Numbered from the stretch's first letter, positions 1 to 10,708 are shown. The stretch is DNA of 64,000 nucleotides from Psychromonas sp. L1A2 (GCF_009828855.1 NZ_WUAG01000001.1:1240001-1304000), one strand, 5' to 3'. Program-made: numbers and translations. Notes: a model not told the origin generated them from the sequence alone.

Positions 1-37
1 AAAAGCATTGCTAAGCAAATCATAGTGGAGTGTTGAT

Positions 38-2371
38 ATGACCTTAAATATTGCAACGATTGGCAACCCAAATTCAGGTAAAACAACCTTATTTAATGCA
101 CTTACTGGTGGCCATCAACGTGTTGGAAACTGGAGTGGTGTTACCGTTGAGAAAAAGACCGGGCATTTTACTTTAGATAACGGGAAAAACGTTAAAATAA
201 TCGACTTACCGGGTATCTATAATCTTGATAACGATCAACTAGGTACTTCATTGGATGAACGCATTGCATTTGAATATATCATGCAAAATCAACCTGATAT
301 TGTATTGAATATTATTGATGCAAGTTGTTTAGAAAGGAGCTTATATCTAACGTTACAATTATTAGAACTGGGTTTACCTGTTGTGATGGTCTTAAATAAA
401 ATGGACCTTGCGGATAAACAACATTTAGTGATTAACGTAAACACATTAAGTAAGCAGTTAGGTTGTCCTATCATTTGTTTGTCAGCCCATGATCAACAAG
501 CCGTAAATAAACTAATACGTACCTTCACTAGTCTAGATTTAGCCAATTTAAACAATCAACTTATACTTGATTATGGCAATGAATTACAACCAGTTATTAA
601 TGAAACCTCACAACTACTTGATAAGCTAATACAATCATCCGATAAACCTGAAAAATCATTTAATAACCTCATACAGTTAAATAAAAATGCCTTAGCGATA
701 AAATGTATTGAAGGGGACCAATCTATTCTCTCAGAGTTTAATAGTGAGGATAAACACACCATCAATCACCTTAAAAATTCATTATCGATTGATTTGGATT
801 TGCAGATAGCAGACGTTCGCTACACCTTCATTTATGCATTAACGCAACAAGCGGTCAGAGAAAAACGCCACTTGAGTAAAACGTTATCTGAAAAAATCGA
901 TACCATTACCTTAAATCGTTATACGGGTATTCCTGTTTTTCTGTTAGTTATGTACTTGATGTTCATGTTTGCCATTAACATTGGTAGTGCTTTTATTGAC
1001 TTCTTTGATATCGCATCGGGCGCTATTTTTGTAGATGAAACGGCCCATTGGTTAGGTGTTATTAATGCACCTGAATGGATTATTAATGTACTGGCTTATG
1101 GAGTCGGTAATGGCATTCAAACCGTAATGACATTCATACCTGTGATTGCTTGCTTATATCTATTTTTAGCTATGTTAGAAAGTTCTGGATACCTTGCAAG
1201 GGCCGCTTTTGTTATTGACCGTTTAATGCAATTCATCGGTTTACCAGGAAAATCTTTTGTCCCTATGATTGTTGGTTTTGGGTGTACTGTACCAGCAGTG
1301 ATGGCGGCAAGAACCTTAGAAAAAGAGCGTGAACGTTTGTTAACCGTAATTATGTCTCCCTTTATGTCATGTGGTGCACGTTTACCTGTCTATGCTTTAT
1401 TTGCTAGTGCTTTTTTCCCTGAACAAGGACAAAATATCGTCTTTTTATTGTATTTGATTGGTATTTTGGTCGCTGTATTGACTGGGTATGTATTGAGTAG
1501 AACCATCTTGCCTGGCAAAAGCGAAAATATGTTTTTAGAAATACCGGACTACGAAATTCCAACCATTAAAAGTACCTTAATTAAAACTTGGCAAAAACTG
1601 AAAGGTTTTGTATTTGGAGCGGGTCAAACCATTGTCTTAGTAGTCACTATTTTAAATGTTGTTAATTCAGTAGGTATCGATGGCAGCTTTGGTCATCAAG
1701 ATAGTGATAGCTCGTTACTCAGCCAAGGCGCTCAAATTATTACGCCGATATTATCGCCATTGGGCATTAACAATGATAACTGGCCAGCAACGGTTGGTAT
1801 AGTGACCGGTATTTTTGCTAAGGAAGCCGTTGTCGGCACGCTTAATAATCTATATTCAAGTATTGATAGTGAAGACGAAATAGAGATTACTTTATTGGGT
1901 AAACTTAACGCGGCGATAGCAACTATTCCTGAAAACCTAATGGGGATTGATATTGCCGATCCATTGGGTATCAATGTTGGAGATCTGACTAATTTAGAAA
2001 GTGCAGCAGAAGAACAGGGCGTAGACTTAACTATCTACAGTAATATTAAGCAAGCTTTCATTAGCCAAGAAGCCGCCTTTGCTTATTTATTGTTTATTCT
2101 TTTATACGCGCCTTGTGCAGCGGCGATGGGGGCAATTGTCAGAGAAGTAGGAGTAAATTGGGCTCGGTTTGTGGCGATATGGTCAACGGCTATTGCTTAT
2201 ATTGTGTCAGTTGCTTACTACCAAGTTGCCACTTTTTCACTTCACCCAATGAACAGTCTGGCTTACTTGCTATCAGGATTATTAATTATTATGACCGTGC
2301 TGTATAAGTTAAAGCATAGAGGTAATTTATTAGCTGATGTGTCTATTAGCACTGAACATAAATTAATCTAG
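38..2371 (+). CDS. feoB: Ferrous iron transporter FeoB
   Basis: FeoB is the inner-membrane GTPase and permease that imports Fe(II). The 777-residue length is normal for the family. The N-terminal G domain shows G1 GNPNSGKTT at residues 9-17, the G3 motif DLPG and the G4 motif NKMD. A long helical domain follows, with the Gate-type motif FGCTVPAVMAAR and several hydrophobic segments continuing to near the C-terminus. A GGAG Shine-Dalgarno precedes the ATG. feoC follows 10 bp after the stop, so this is the middle of a feo operon; feoA would lie before the window start. Identification rests on clear family motifs. Confidence 0.97.
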   Translation: MTLNIATIGNPNSGKTTLFNALTGGHQRVGNWSGVTVEKKTGHFTLDNGKNVKIIDLPGIYNLDNDQLGTSLDERIAFEYIMQNQPDIVLNIIDASCLERSLYLTLQLLELGLPVVMVLNKMDLADKQHLVINVNTLSKQLGCPIICLSAHDQQAVNKLIRTFTSLDLANLNNQLILDYGNELQPVINETSQLLDKLIQSSDKPEKSFNNLIQLNKNALAIKCIEGDQSILSEFNSEDKHTINHLKNSLSIDLDLQIADVRYTFIYALTQQAVREKRHLSKTLSEKIDTITLNRYTGIPVFLLVMYLMFMFAINIGSAFIDFFDIASGAIFVDETAHWLGVINAPEWIINVLAYGVGNGIQTVMTFIPVIACLYLFLAMLESSGYLARAAFVIDRLMQFIGLPGKSFVPMIVGFGCTVPAVMAARTLEKERERLLTVIMSPFMSCGARLPVYALFASAFFPEQGQNIVFLLYLIGILVAVLTGYVLSRTILPGKSENMFLEIPDYEIPTIKSTLIKTWQKLKGFVFGAGQTIVLVVTILNVVNSVGIDGSFGHQDSDSSLLSQGAQIITPILSPLGINNDNWPATVGIVTGIFAKEAVVGTLNNLYSSIDSEDEIEITLLGKLNAAIATIPENLMGIDIADPLGINVGDLTNLESAAEEQGVDLTIYSNIKQAFISQEAAFAYLLFILLYAPCAAAMGAIVREVGVNWARFVAIWSTAIAYIVSVAYYQVATFSLHPMNSLAYLLSGLLIIMTVLYKLKHRGNLLADVSISTEHKLI

Positions 2372-2381
2372 GAAGGTGGAA

Positions 2382-2612
2382 ATGATATTAAAACGTTTAT
2401 CTGCTTACATACAAAAACAACAACATGTAGATGAAGCGACTGTATTAAAACAATTCCATTTAAAGCAAAATGGCCTTGCTCCTATGATCGAAATTCTTAT
2501 TCGTTCTGGACATGTACAAAAAACAGTAAGCAGTCGTGGTGATCGATTAACGGCTCAAGTTTTTTATAGTTGGCAGGAGAATCAAGTCATACCGATGACG
2601 ACCTTATTATAA
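2382..2612 (+). CDS. feoC: FeoC-like winged-helix protein
   Basis: A 76-residue protein directly after feoB, in the position and size of FeoC, the small winged-helix protein that modulates or protects FeoB. I chose the ATG at 2382 because GGAAGGTGGA immediately precedes it; an in-frame GTG at 2376 lies inside that Shine-Dalgarno. The N-terminal half reads as a helix-turn-helix (residues 5-45). The cysteines that bind an Fe-S cluster in enterobacterial FeoC are absent, so any iron sensing would work differently. Function is inferred from family and position. Confidence 0.8.
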   Translation: MILKRLSAYIQKQQHVDEATVLKQFHLKQNGLAPMIEILIRSGHVQKTVSSRGDRLTAQVFYSWQENQVIPMTTLL

Positions 2613-2698
2613 ACCGTTCGTTATCAATGGTTTGTTGTAAGTCTCGGATTAAAAGTGAAAAATAATAAATTACATCGTTATTAAATTTTAGCTACTTA

Positions 2699-2963
2699 TA
2701 TACCCGTTACCATTCAAGGTGCAACATTCAGCAAGCGGTGAAATGAACAGATGCTAACTAGAAAGAGGAAGAGCTAACGGGGTTAAGTCGACACTTTTTA
2801 ACAACGAAGATGTTTGCTTCAGCCTTTGCCCTCTGGATCGTTAGTTTGAAAACCATCTCTGCGTTGTAACCTTCGATAAGGGCTCGCCATTGTCATCATG
2901 TTGTACCTTCATTTAGAGTTCAAGCTAACGACTGAGAAAAGTACCTGAACGGTAACGAGTATA
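2699..2963. repeat. MITE-like repeat, family A, copy 1
   Basis: About 265 bp with imperfect terminal inverted repeats: the left end TATACCCGTTACCATTCAAG matches, inverted, the right end CTGAACGGTAACGAGTATA. A second copy lies at 50276-50536 with the same internal blocks in the same order, such as CAGCAAGCGGT, AAAGAGGAAGA and GACTCGCCATTGTCATCATG (copy 1 has GGCTCGCC). A lone end lies at 45280-45301. It has no open frame, so it would be non-autonomous if mobile. Confidence 0.75.
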
Positions 2964-3040
2964 GGTAATGAAATAGCTCATTAAATAAACTATTATTGAT
3001 CCTTAAATCGTCTTATAGCTGAAAATATCCTTAAACAACA

Positions 3041-3076
3041 AATACCTGATGTAATTACTTGCTCAGGTATTTTTTT
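3041..3076 (+). terminator. Rho-independent terminator after feo operon
   Basis: AATACCTGA (3041-3049) pairs with TCAGGTATT (3063-3071), followed by a run of T to 3076. It lies 430 bp after feoC because the repeat element sits between. Confidence 0.75.
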
Positions 3077-3162
3077 AGTTCAAATTTGTGACTAGCATCG
3101 TCTACTCATAATATGTACAATCCACACCCAATTTATACCGAATCAGTCTAGTCGAGGCATTA

Positions 3163-4281
3163 ATGAGTCAGAAAAAAGTAAACCTGTTAGATTTAAACCG
3201 TCAAGGTTTGCAAGATTTTTTCACTGAAATGGGTGAGAAACCATTTCGTACTAAACAGGTCATGAAATGGATTTACCATTTTGGCTGTGAAGACTTTGAT
3301 CAAATGACTGATCTCAACAAAGGCCTACGAGAAAAGCTTAAGCAGCGTGCAGAAATAGTGGCACCTGAAATAAAAGTTGAGCAACGCAGTGAAGATGGCA
3401 CTATTAAGTGGGCGATGACGGTAGGTAATCAAGAAGTTGAAACTGTTTATATCCCAGAAAAAGAGCGCGCAACTTTATGTGTATCTTCACAAGTAGGTTG
3501 TGCTTTAGCTTGTGATTTTTGTTCAACAGCTCAACAAGGCTTTAACCGTAACCTAACCGTCTCTGAAATTATTGGCCAAGTATGGCGTGCTGCTAAAATC
3601 ATTGGTGTGATGGGAGAAAGTGGAACGCGACCTATTACTAATGTTGTAATGATGGGAATGGGTGAACCTTTATTAAATCTAAATAATGTGGTTCCTGCAA
3701 TGGAGTTAATGTTAGATGATTTAGGTTATGCACTGTCTAAACGTCGTGTAACGTTATCAACATCGGGTGTTGTGCCTGCTTTAGATATCCTAGGTGATAA
3801 AATTGACGTGGCTTTAGCTATTTCATTACATGCACCAAATGACGAACTACGCTCGAAAATGATGCCAATCAATGATAAATATAATATTGCTGATTTCTTA
3901 GCGGGTGTAAAACGTTATATTAGTAAATCAAATGCTAACCGTGGCAAAGTGACTATTGAGTATTTATTATTAGATCATGTTAATGATTCAACAGATCAAG
4001 CACATGAATTAGCACATCTATTAAAAGATACACCGTGTAAAATTAACTTAATACCCTTTAATCCGTTCCCGGGTAATGATTATACTAAACCAAGTAATAG
4101 TCGTGTAGACCGATTCAATAAAGTGTTAATGGAATATGGTTACACTGTTATTGTACGTAAAACACGTGGTGATGATATTGATGCTGCTTGTGGTCAGTTG
4201 GTAGGGGATGTTATTGACCGTACAAAACGCACTATGAATAAACGTCAACATGGTGAAAATATCAGCGTTCAACAGAACTAA
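3163..4281 (+). CDS. rlmN: 23S rRNA/tRNA adenine-C2 methyltransferase RlmN
   Basis: RlmN is a radical-SAM enzyme that methylates A2503 of 23S rRNA and A37 of some tRNAs. The 372 residues match the family length. The radical-SAM cluster motif CxxxCxxC is at Cys113, Cys117 and Cys120, and the mechanistic cysteine is in the C-terminal AACGQLVGD motif. A GMGEP motif for SAM binding is present. It opens the conserved cluster rlmN-pilF-rodZ-ispG-hisS seen across gammaproteobacteria. Confidence 0.97.
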   Translation: MSQKKVNLLDLNRQGLQDFFTEMGEKPFRTKQVMKWIYHFGCEDFDQMTDLNKGLREKLKQRAEIVAPEIKVEQRSEDGTIKWAMTVGNQEVETVYIPEKERATLCVSSQVGCALACDFCSTAQQGFNRNLTVSEIIGQVWRAAKIIGVMGESGTRPITNVVMMGMGEPLLNLNNVVPAMELMLDDLGYALSKRRVTLSTSGVVPALDILGDKIDVALAISLHAPNDELRSKMMPINDKYNIADFLAGVKRYISKSNANRGKVTIEYLLLDHVNDSTDQAHELAHLLKDTPCKINLIPFNPFPGNDYTKPSNSRVDRFNKVLMEYGYTVIVRKTRGDDIDAACGQLVGDVIDRTKRTMNKRQHGENISVQQN

Positions 4282-4297
4282 TTAAGTTAAAACTTAA

Positions 4298-4337
4298 AAC
4301 TGTTCTTGTGCTTTAAGAGTAAAGTTCAAGAACAGTT
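4298..4337. other. Perfect 11-bp inverted repeat between rlmN and pilF
   Basis: AACTGTTCTTG (4298-4308) pairs perfectly with CAAGAACAGTT (4327-4337). The downstream arm is followed by A residues, not T, so it is not a classical terminator. It may be an RNA processing or attenuation hairpin. Confidence 0.5.
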
Positions 4338-4424
4338 AAAAAAAGCATGCATCAAGTCTCAAGTTACTTCACAATAGGATACTTAAAGAAGTTTCCTGTA
4401 CGGCTTTTAGTTTATGAGGAATGT

Positions 4425-5207
4425 ATGCGTTTTATATTTGTAGCTTTAATATCTGTCTTTTTTATCTCAGCTTGTGTCTCGACCGAAACGACCACCACTG
4501 TTAATAGTCCTGGTGGCAAAAAAATGGCCTTTGATCCTAAAGGTGCTGCTGATACGCGCATTAAGTTAGCGTTGCTTTATCTAGAAAACAAACAAATGCA
4601 GCAAGCAAAAGAAAACCTCGATACCGCACTAAAATACCAACCTGATAGCGCTAAAGTTCACCGTATATTTGCCTATTACTACGAGAAAGTGAATGAAAAT
4701 GATAAAGCGGAGAAATTCTACAAAGAGTCCCTATCATTAGATCCTGACAACGGCGATACTAACCATAACTACGCTACTTTTTTATGTGGTCAAAGTGAAT
4801 ACGTTAAAGCTGAAGAATATTTCTTAAAAGCTATCTCTGCTCCGAACTACACGCGTGTTGCTCGGTCTTATGCTAATGCCGCTATTTGTGCTGAAAAAGC
4901 CAATCATAATGACAAAGCTATTTTCTATTATGGTTATGCTTTATCGCATAGCCCTAACAGTAATGAAATAAACTTATCATTAGCAAAGCTAAATATTACT
5001 GAAAAAAATTACCAAGCCGCTGTCCTTAACTTATTTGCTTTTCAAAAAGATTCAAAACCTACGGCTGAAAGTTTATGGCAATGGATTCGTTTGAGTTATG
5101 CTACAGGAAAGGAGAGCAGTTTATCTCGCTATTCGACTCAACTTTTACAAAAGTTCCCTGAATCAGAGCAAGCCTTAAATTACTTAACGAATAAATACTA
5201 TGACTGA
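4425..5207 (+). CDS. pilF: Type IV pilus biogenesis lipoprotein PilF/PilW
   Basis: PilF (PilW) is an outer-membrane TPR lipoprotein that helps PilQ secretin multimerise. I chose the ATG at 4425, after GAGGA, because it gives a lipoprotein signal peptide with lipobox FISAC and lipidation at Cys17; an upstream in-frame ATG at 4347 would add 26 residues that spoil it. The rest of the 260 residues is mostly TPR helices (for example KFYKESLSLDPDNGDTNHNY). It overlaps rodZ by 8 bp, so the two are probably translationally coupled. The window has no other pilus gene. Confidence 0.9.
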   Translation: MRFIFVALISVFFISACVSTETTTTVNSPGGKKMAFDPKGAADTRIKLALLYLENKQMQQAKENLDTALKYQPDSAKVHRIFAYYYEKVNENDKAEKFYKESLSLDPDNGDTNHNYATFLCGQSEYVKAEEYFLKAISAPNYTRVARSYANAAICAEKANHNDKAIFYYGYALSHSPNSNEINLSLAKLNITEKNYQAAVLNLFAFQKDSKPTAESLWQWIRLSYATGKESSLSRYSTQLLQKFPESEQALNYLTNKYYD

Positions 5208-5853
5208 GCAAACTATGCCTATAACAGAACATGATATGCCTACAACGGAACATAAAATGACGCTTGACAAAGCCCTAAAAAAACATCGCTTAGCGGCTAA
5301 TTTGTCCGTTGAGGAAATCGCACTAAAACTTAATCTAAAAACAACTGTCATTGAAGGACTTGAAAATGACCTTGCACAATTGATTGAAGATGAAGTTCAT
5401 CCAGTTATTTATTTACGAGGTTACTTAGCTAACTTTAGTAAAGCAGTACGTTTACCAAACCTTGAATCATTCCCAGAATATCAACAATTAAGTAGTCCAG
5501 GTAAATCAGTAAATACATTAAGCAACCCTTACATTCTGACTAATAAAAAACAATCATCGAATAAATTTGCATGGTTTGTTTTATTGCTTCTTGTTGGTTG
5601 TATTACGAGTACTATTTATTATTGGGAAAGTGTTTCTGCTTCATTATTTTCTCAGACGGTTGTTGATACTGAAAATATACATATGCGCTTACCTGAACCT
5701 GGCGAAAATAGTTTTATCGATACCTATGCTGAAGACAACGAGTTAGCGGCTGAGCAAGCGACAGAGACTTCATCAGTCGAAAGTCAGGCTGTTGATAGTG
5801 AAGAAGAACCGCTATCGACAGAAGCAACATCTGAAGCTGATGCAACACTTTAA
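5200..5853 (+). CDS. rodZ: Cytoskeletal protein RodZ, short form
   Basis: RodZ anchors MreB to the inner membrane in the elongation machinery. Residues 20-90 carry the Xre-like helix-turn-helix (DKALKKHRLAANLSVEEIAL, then VIYLRGYLANFSKAVRL), followed by a single membrane segment near 123-142. The protein ends after an acidic low-complexity tail at 217 residues. E. coli RodZ has about 337 and ends in a beta-rich periplasmic domain, which is missing here. Start is uncertain: Met1 overlaps pilF, while Met20 (5257) fits the usual N-terminus. Confidence 0.88.
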   Translation: MTEQTMPITEHDMPTTEHKMTLDKALKKHRLAANLSVEEIALKLNLKTTVIEGLENDLAQLIEDEVHPVIYLRGYLANFSKAVRLPNLESFPEYQQLSSPGKSVNTLSNPYILTNKKQSSNKFAWFVLLLLVGCITSTIYYWESVSASLFSQTVVDTENIHMRLPEPGENSFIDTYAEDNELAAEQATETSSVESQAVDSEEEPLSTEATSEADATL

Positions 5854-6001
5854 TAACGGGTTAACACTTGCAGAGACTTATTAATTTAACTTAAAATTAA
5901 ATCATTCAATGAAAATTGTAAGCTAAATTAAGTTAAGCATTTTAATATAATGGTTAGTTTAAATAGTGAATGTTACCCGACTTATCAGAACGCTAGACCT
6001 G

Positions 6002-6035
6002 CTAGAACCTATATTTACTAAGGCTCTAGTTTTAT
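6002..6035 (+). terminator. Candidate terminator between rodZ and ispG
   Basis: CTAGAACCT (6002-6010) pairs with AGGCTCTAG (6021-6029) with one mismatch and is followed by TTTTATT. This would separate rlmN-pilF-rodZ from ispG. Confidence 0.5.
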
Positions 6036-6091
6036 TAAACGATTGATTTATCAAATAGCGTAATAACCTTTAACTTTTAAGAGTAAATATA

Positions 6092-7201
6092 ATGAGCCAT
6101 ACCTCTTCGATTATACGCCGCGAGTCTAAACAGATTATGGTGGGAAATGTCCCTGTGGGTGGCGGTGCGCCAATTACCGTTCAATCAATGACCAATACTT
6201 TAACCACCGATGTTGCCGCGACGGTTGCACAAATCAAACGTTTAGAAGCGGTTGGTGCAGATATGGTGCGTATATCAGTACCGACTATGAATGCTGCAGA
6301 AGCATTTCGTGAAATTAAAAAACAATGCAACATTCCTCTCATTGCCGATATTCATTTTGATTACCGTATTGCATTAAAAGTAGCAGAATACGGTGTGGAT
6401 TGTTTACGTATTAACCCAGGTAATATTGGTAATGAACAACGAATTCGTAGTGTAGTTGATTGTGCTCGACACAATAATATTCCTATTCGAATTGGCGTTA
6501 ATGGTGGTTCATTAGAAGCTGATATTCAAGAAAAATATGGCGAACCAACGGCACAAGCCTTAGTTGATTCAGCATTACGACATGTGGATATATTAGACCG
6601 TTTAAACTTTGAACAGTTTAAAGTCAGTGTGAAAGCATCTGATGCATTATTAGCCGTAGAATCTTACCAGTTACTAGCAAAACAAATCATTCAACCATTA
6701 CACTTAGGGATCACTGAAGCGGGTGGTTTACGTAGTGGTAGTGTTAAATCAGCTGTCGGTTTGGGTTTGTTATTATCACAAGGTATTGGCGATACATTAC
6801 GTGTTTCATTGGCTGCAGATCCCGTTGAGGAGATTAAAGTTGGGTTTGATATTTTAAAATCACTGCGCATCCGTAGCCGTGGAATTAACTTTATTGCTTG
6901 TCCAACCTGTTCACGTCAAGAGTTTGATGTGATTGCAACGGTCAATGCATTAGAAGAACGTCTAGAAGATGTAGTGATGCCAATGGATGTTTCAATTATT
7001 GGTTGTGTGGTAAATGGTCCTGGTGAAGCATTAGTGTCCGATATTGGTATTACTGGTGGTAAAAATAAAAGTGGTTTTTATGAAGACGGTACGCGTCAAC
7101 GAGATCGTTTTGATAATGACAATGTAATTGATCAGCTAGAAGCAAAAATTCGTGCGCGTATCAGTCGTAGCGATCAAAGCCAAATTATTGTAAAAGGGTA
7201 A
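6092..7201 (+). CDS. ispG: 4-hydroxy-3-methylbut-2-enyl diphosphate synthase IspG
   Basis: IspG is the [4Fe-4S] enzyme converting MEcPP to HMBPP in the MEP isoprenoid pathway. The 369 residues match the short bacterial form. The cluster-binding cysteines are visible in CPTCSRQEF and in [10 protein letters not shown] towards the C-terminus, and the N-terminal TIM-barrel motif VQSMTNT is intact. Order rodZ-ispG-hisS is conserved. A terminator follows at 7335-7365, so hisS probably has its own promoter. Confidence 0.97.
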   Translation: MSHTSSIIRRESKQIMVGNVPVGGGAPITVQSMTNTLTTDVAATVAQIKRLEAVGADMVRISVPTMNAAEAFREIKKQCNIPLIADIHFDYRIALKVAEYGVDCLRINPGNIGNEQRIRSVVDCARHNNIPIRIGVNGGSLEADIQEKYGEPTAQALVDSALRHVDILDRLNFEQFKVSVKASDALLAVESYQLLAKQIIQPLHLGITEAGGLRSGSVKSAVGLGLLLSQGIGDTLRVSLAADPVEEIKVGFDILKSLRIRSRGINFIACPTCSRQEFDVIATVNALEERLEDVVMPMDVSIIGCVVNGPGEALVSDIGITGGKNKSGFYEDGTRQRDRFDNDNVIDQLEAKIRARISRSDQSQIIVKG

Positions 7202-7334
7202 CTTTTAGACTGATTTGAGTTTGAATACTCAATGACTGAACTAAATACAGTTTTAGATTGAACGTCATTAAATGAACGTTTAATGATGCATTAAAGTAGA
7301 AGTTAATGACTGCTTTAACCTAAAACACTAAATA

Positions 7335-7365
7335 AGCCCAAATGTTTTTGATATTTGGGCTTTTT
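7335..7365 (+). terminator. Rho-independent terminator after ispG
   Basis: AGCCCAAAT (7335-7343) pairs perfectly with ATTTGGGCT (7353-7361), followed by TTTTT. Confidence 0.88.
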
Positions 7366-7497
7366 ATTAGCCTTAAAACAAGCAAAGCTGAGTTGCATTG
7401 TTCCATCTAGCCACAAACTTCCTTATAATGAATCTCAATTTTATTATCAATACATCTTGAATGTATTTTTATTCATCGACAGAATTCGGAAATCATT

Positions 7498-8775
7498 GTG
7501 GCAAAGAAGATACAAGCTATTCGTGGTATGAACGATACCCTTCCTGAGCAAACCCCAGTTTGGCAGAAATTAGAATCGTTAATTAGACAAACAGTTAGCA
7601 GTTATGGCTATTCTGAAATTCGTATGCCAATCGTAGAAAGCACGCATCTATTTAAACGATCAATTGGTGAAGTAACTGATATCGTTGAAAAAGAAATGTA
7701 CACTTTTGAAGATCGTAACGGTGATAGTTTAACCTTACGTCCTGAAGGTACTGCATCATGTGTACGTGCAGGTAACGAGCATGGTTTACTTTATAACCAA
7801 GAACGTAGAATGTGGTACATCGGACCTATGTTCCGACATGAACGTCCTCAAAAAGGGCGTTACCGTCAATTCCATCAAGTTGGGATTGAAACATTTGGTA
7901 TTGCCAGTGCAGATATCGATGCAGAAGTTATTTTATTATCAGCTCGTTTGTGGAAAGCATTAGGCATTCAAGATCATGTTGAACTGCAATTGAATTCACT
8001 AGGTAGTAATGAAGAGCGTAATGCTTATAAAGCTAAGTTAGTTGAGTTTTTACAATTGCATGAAGATAAGTTAGACGATGACAGTAAACGTCGTATGTTA
8101 ACTAATCCATTACGTGTTTTAGACAGTAAAAATGAAGCAGTTCAAGCAATCTTAGAAGATGCACCGAAACTATCTGATTATTTTGGTGACGAAACAGCTG
8201 CACACTTTGCAAAAGTTCAAGCTTATTTAGATGCTGCAGGCATTAAATATGTGATTAATGAACGTATTGTTCGTGGTTTAGACTATTACAATCGCACTGT
8301 ATTTGAGTGGGTCACATCGAGCTTAGGTTCACAGGGTACTATTTGTGCTGGTGGACGTTATGATGGTTTGGTTGAACAACTTGGTGGTAAAGCAACACCG
8401 GCTGTTGGTTTCGCAATGGGTTTAGAGCGTATTATTTTAATGCTTGAAACTTTAGAATTGAACGACGATGTTAAAGGTGATGTTGATATTTACAGTATTT
8501 TAGTTGGTGAAGGGACAGATGTTGCAGGATTTAAAGCATCTGAGCTGATTCGTGACCAACTACCGCATTTAAAAATGATGCATCACTGTGGTGCTGGTAA
8601 CTTTAAAAAACAAATGAAACGTGCCGATAAAAGTGGCGCTTCAGTTGCCTTAATTATAGGTGAAAGTGAGTTAGAGAGTGGCTGTGTCACAATTAAAGAC
8701 TTACATGGAAATTCAGAGCAACAAACCGTTGCAATTGACAGCTTAGTTAAGGTATTACCTACCTACTTTGCATAA
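7498..8775 (+). CDS. hisS: Histidyl-tRNA synthetase
   Basis: Class II aminoacyl-tRNA synthetase that charges tRNA-His. 425 residues, as expected. The start is GTG at 7498, giving [16 protein letters not shown], the standard N-terminus. Class II motif 2 is seen in [19 protein letters not shown] and motif 3 in GFAMGLERI. The histidine-specific [13 protein letters not shown] motif is intact, and the C-terminal anticodon-binding domain is complete. yfgM follows 38 bp downstream. Confidence 0.98.
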   Translation: MAKKIQAIRGMNDTLPEQTPVWQKLESLIRQTVSSYGYSEIRMPIVESTHLFKRSIGEVTDIVEKEMYTFEDRNGDSLTLRPEGTASCVRAGNEHGLLYNQERRMWYIGPMFRHERPQKGRYRQFHQVGIETFGIASADIDAEVILLSARLWKALGIQDHVELQLNSLGSNEERNAYKAKLVEFLQLHEDKLDDDSKRRMLTNPLRVLDSKNEAVQAILEDAPKLSDYFGDETAAHFAKVQAYLDAAGIKYVINERIVRGLDYYNRTVFEWVTSSLGSQGTICAGGRYDGLVEQLGGKATPAVGFAMGLERIILMLETLELNDDVKGDVDIYSILVGEGTDVAGFKASELIRDQLPHLKMMHHCGAGNFKKQMKRADKSGASVALIIGESELESGCVTIKDLHGNSEQQTVAIDSLVKVLPTYFA

Positions 8776-8813
8776 GAATACTCATCAAAAAATAGATTAA
8801 GTAAGGAACACAC

Positions 8814-9494
8814 GTGGTTGATATTATTGAAGGTTACGAAACAGAAGAACAACAAGTTGATGCAATTAAGAAATGGTGGAGTGAAAACGGAACCATGCTT
8901 ATCGTGGGAGCTGTTATTGGTCTAGCTGGTTTATGGGGATGGCGTTACTACGGTGAAACCGTATCGACAAACCAAGAGCAAGCATCAGCTGAATTTGCAC
9001 AAGTATTAGTTAAATATGATGCTAAAGGTGAAGATCATAGCAATACAGAAATGCAAACATTCATTGCAGACAATAAAGGGAATAGTTACGCAACACTAGG
9101 TTCTTTGTTATTAGCAAAAGAAGCGGTTGAAGCAGGTGACTTTGCCTTAGCAAAAACACAATTAACTGATCTATTAGCAAGCAATGAGTATGCGCCTTTA
9201 AACCCTGTTATAGAGCTACGTTTAGCACGTGTGAATACAGAATTAGGTGATTATGATGCTGCATTATCAACGTTAAACAACATTACAGATGAAGGCTTTT
9301 TAGTAAAAGCTAATCAAAGTAAAGGGGTTGTTTATTTAAAACAAGGTAATGTTGAATCTGCACGTGGTGCATTTCAAGACGCAGTTGACGCAAGTGAAGG
9401 TCGTGTTGACCCAATCTTACAATTACAGTTAGATGATTTAGCCGTTGCTAAAGCAGATATTGCTCCAGCACCTAAATTAGATGCTGCGCAATAA
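8814..9494 (+). CDS. yfgM: YfgM, periplasmic TPR chaperone-like protein
   Basis: YfgM is a single-pass inner-membrane protein with periplasmic TPRs that associates with the SecYEG translocon and PpiD. The start is GTG at 8814 after AAGGA. The short cytoplasmic N-terminus (YETEEQQVDAIKKWWSENG) is followed by one membrane segment at about residues 28-45 and tetratricopeptide helices to residue 226. Position between hisS and bamB is the conserved one. Confidence 0.93.
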   Translation: MVDIIEGYETEEQQVDAIKKWWSENGTMLIVGAVIGLAGLWGWRYYGETVSTNQEQASAEFAQVLVKYDAKGEDHSNTEMQTFIADNKGNSYATLGSLLLAKEAVEAGDFALAKTQLTDLLASNEYAPLNPVIELRLARVNTELGDYDAALSTLNNITDEGFLVKANQSKGVVYLKQGNVESARGAFQDAVDASEGRVDPILQLQLDDLAVAKADIAPAPKLDAAQ

Positions 9495-9508
9495 ACTGAG
9501 ATAATATA

Positions 9509-10708
9509 ATGATTAAATGGGTTAAAAATATAACTGTCATTGCTAGCAGCGCGTTAATCTTAAGTGGTTGTTCTATTTTCAGCAGTGAAGAAGACGTTGT
9601 TAAAATGGCTGAGTTACCTGAATTTCAAGCAACGTACAAACCAGTCATTGCTTGGTCAACGAGCATTGGTAGTGGCGTGGATAAATACTATTCACAACTT
9701 CAACCTGCCGTTGATGAAAAAGCCGTTTATGTTGCAGCTCGTGATGGAGAAGTGAAAGCACTTTCTGTTAAAAAGGGTAATAAGCTATGGTCAATTGATC
9801 TAGATGATCATAACTCTAATACTGCTAACCGCTCAGCACGTTTATCTGGTGGTATTGGTTTAGGCATTGATACCCTTTATATCGGCACTGAAAATGCACA
9901 AGTATTTGCATTAGATGCAGAAAAAGGTGATATCAAATGGGTCAGTAACGTCTCTGGTGAAGTGATTGCTCAACCAGTTTACGATAATGGCTTCGTTATT
10001 ATTCATACTTCTCGTGGTGAATTAATTGCTTTAGATAGCAAAACAGGTGAAGAAGTTTGGACATTAGCAAACGCACAACCAAAATTAACATTACGCGGCA
10101 GTGCGACACCAAGCGTTTCTCAAGGTGGTGTTATTTACGGCCGAGCTGATGGTTATGTTTCTGCTGCTTTATTAGAATCTGGTCGACCACTATGGCAGAT
10201 CCCTGTTGCGAGGCCTTACGGTGCAACGGAATTAGATCGTTTAGCCGATGCGGATATGAAACCTATTGTTGTTAATGGTACTGTTTATGCTTTAGCTTAC
10301 AATGGTAATTTAGTCGCTATCGACTTGCTGAAAGGCGAATTATTATGGACGAAAAAGTACGCTGGTTACAATGATATTAGTGTGTCAGGACGTGATATTT
10401 TCTTAACAGACTACCGTGGTTACGTCTTTGCCATAAATCGTAATGATGGTGAACAGCGCTGGGTTAACAAAGAGTTAGCTTACCGCAATGTAACTGGTGT
10501 GACCGTTGCAAATGATTTCATCGTTGTGGGTGATGCCGAAGGTTACTTGCACTGGATTGATCGTGAATCTGGTCAGTTTGTTGCACAACAAGATCTAGAC
10601 TCTGATGGTTTATATATTGAGCCTATTGCAACCTCTACTCACCTTTATTTACAAACACGCAGTGGTGATGTAATTGCCATTGAAAAACCGATATTAAATG
10701 TAGAATAA
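9509..10708 (+). CDS. bamB: Outer membrane assembly lipoprotein BamB
   Basis: BamB is the beta-propeller lipoprotein of the BAM complex, which inserts outer-membrane proteins. The signal peptide ends in lipobox LSGC with lipidation at Cys21. PQQ-type propeller repeats recur through the 399 residues, for example YIGTENAQVFALDAEKGDIK and VIIHTSRGELIALDSKTGEE. It starts 14 bp after yfgM and is followed by a terminator at 10735-10762. Confidence 0.96.
   Translation: MIKWVKNITVIASSALILSGCSIFSSEEDVVKMAELPEFQATYKPVIAWSTSIGSGVDKYYSQLQPAVDEKAVYVAARDGEVKALSVKKGNKLWSIDLDDHNSNTANRSARLSGGIGLGIDTLYIGTENAQVFALDAEKGDIKWVSNVSGEVIAQPVYDNGFVIIHTSRGELIALDSKTGEEVWTLANAQPKLTLRGSATPSVSQGGVIYGRADGYVSAALLESGRPLWQIPVARPYGATELDRLADADMKPIVVNGTVYALAYNGNLVAIDLLKGELLWTKKYAGYNDISVSGRDIFLTDYRGYVFAINRNDGEQRWVNKELAYRNVTGVTVANDFIVVGDAEGYLHWIDRESGQFVAQQDLDSDGLYIEPIATSTHLYLQTRSGDVIAIEKPILNVE

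Larger units (their letters stand above)
2613..3162. other. Intergenic region feoC-rlmN
   Basis: No credible gene is visible. The stretch holds a MITE-like family A element (2699-2963) and a Rho-independent terminator (3041-3076), followed by the rlmN leader. Confidence 0.7.

Noticed and set aside
4298-4337. Hairpin after rlmN as a Rho-independent terminator
   Set aside because: The downstream arm is followed by A residues rather than T on the + strand.
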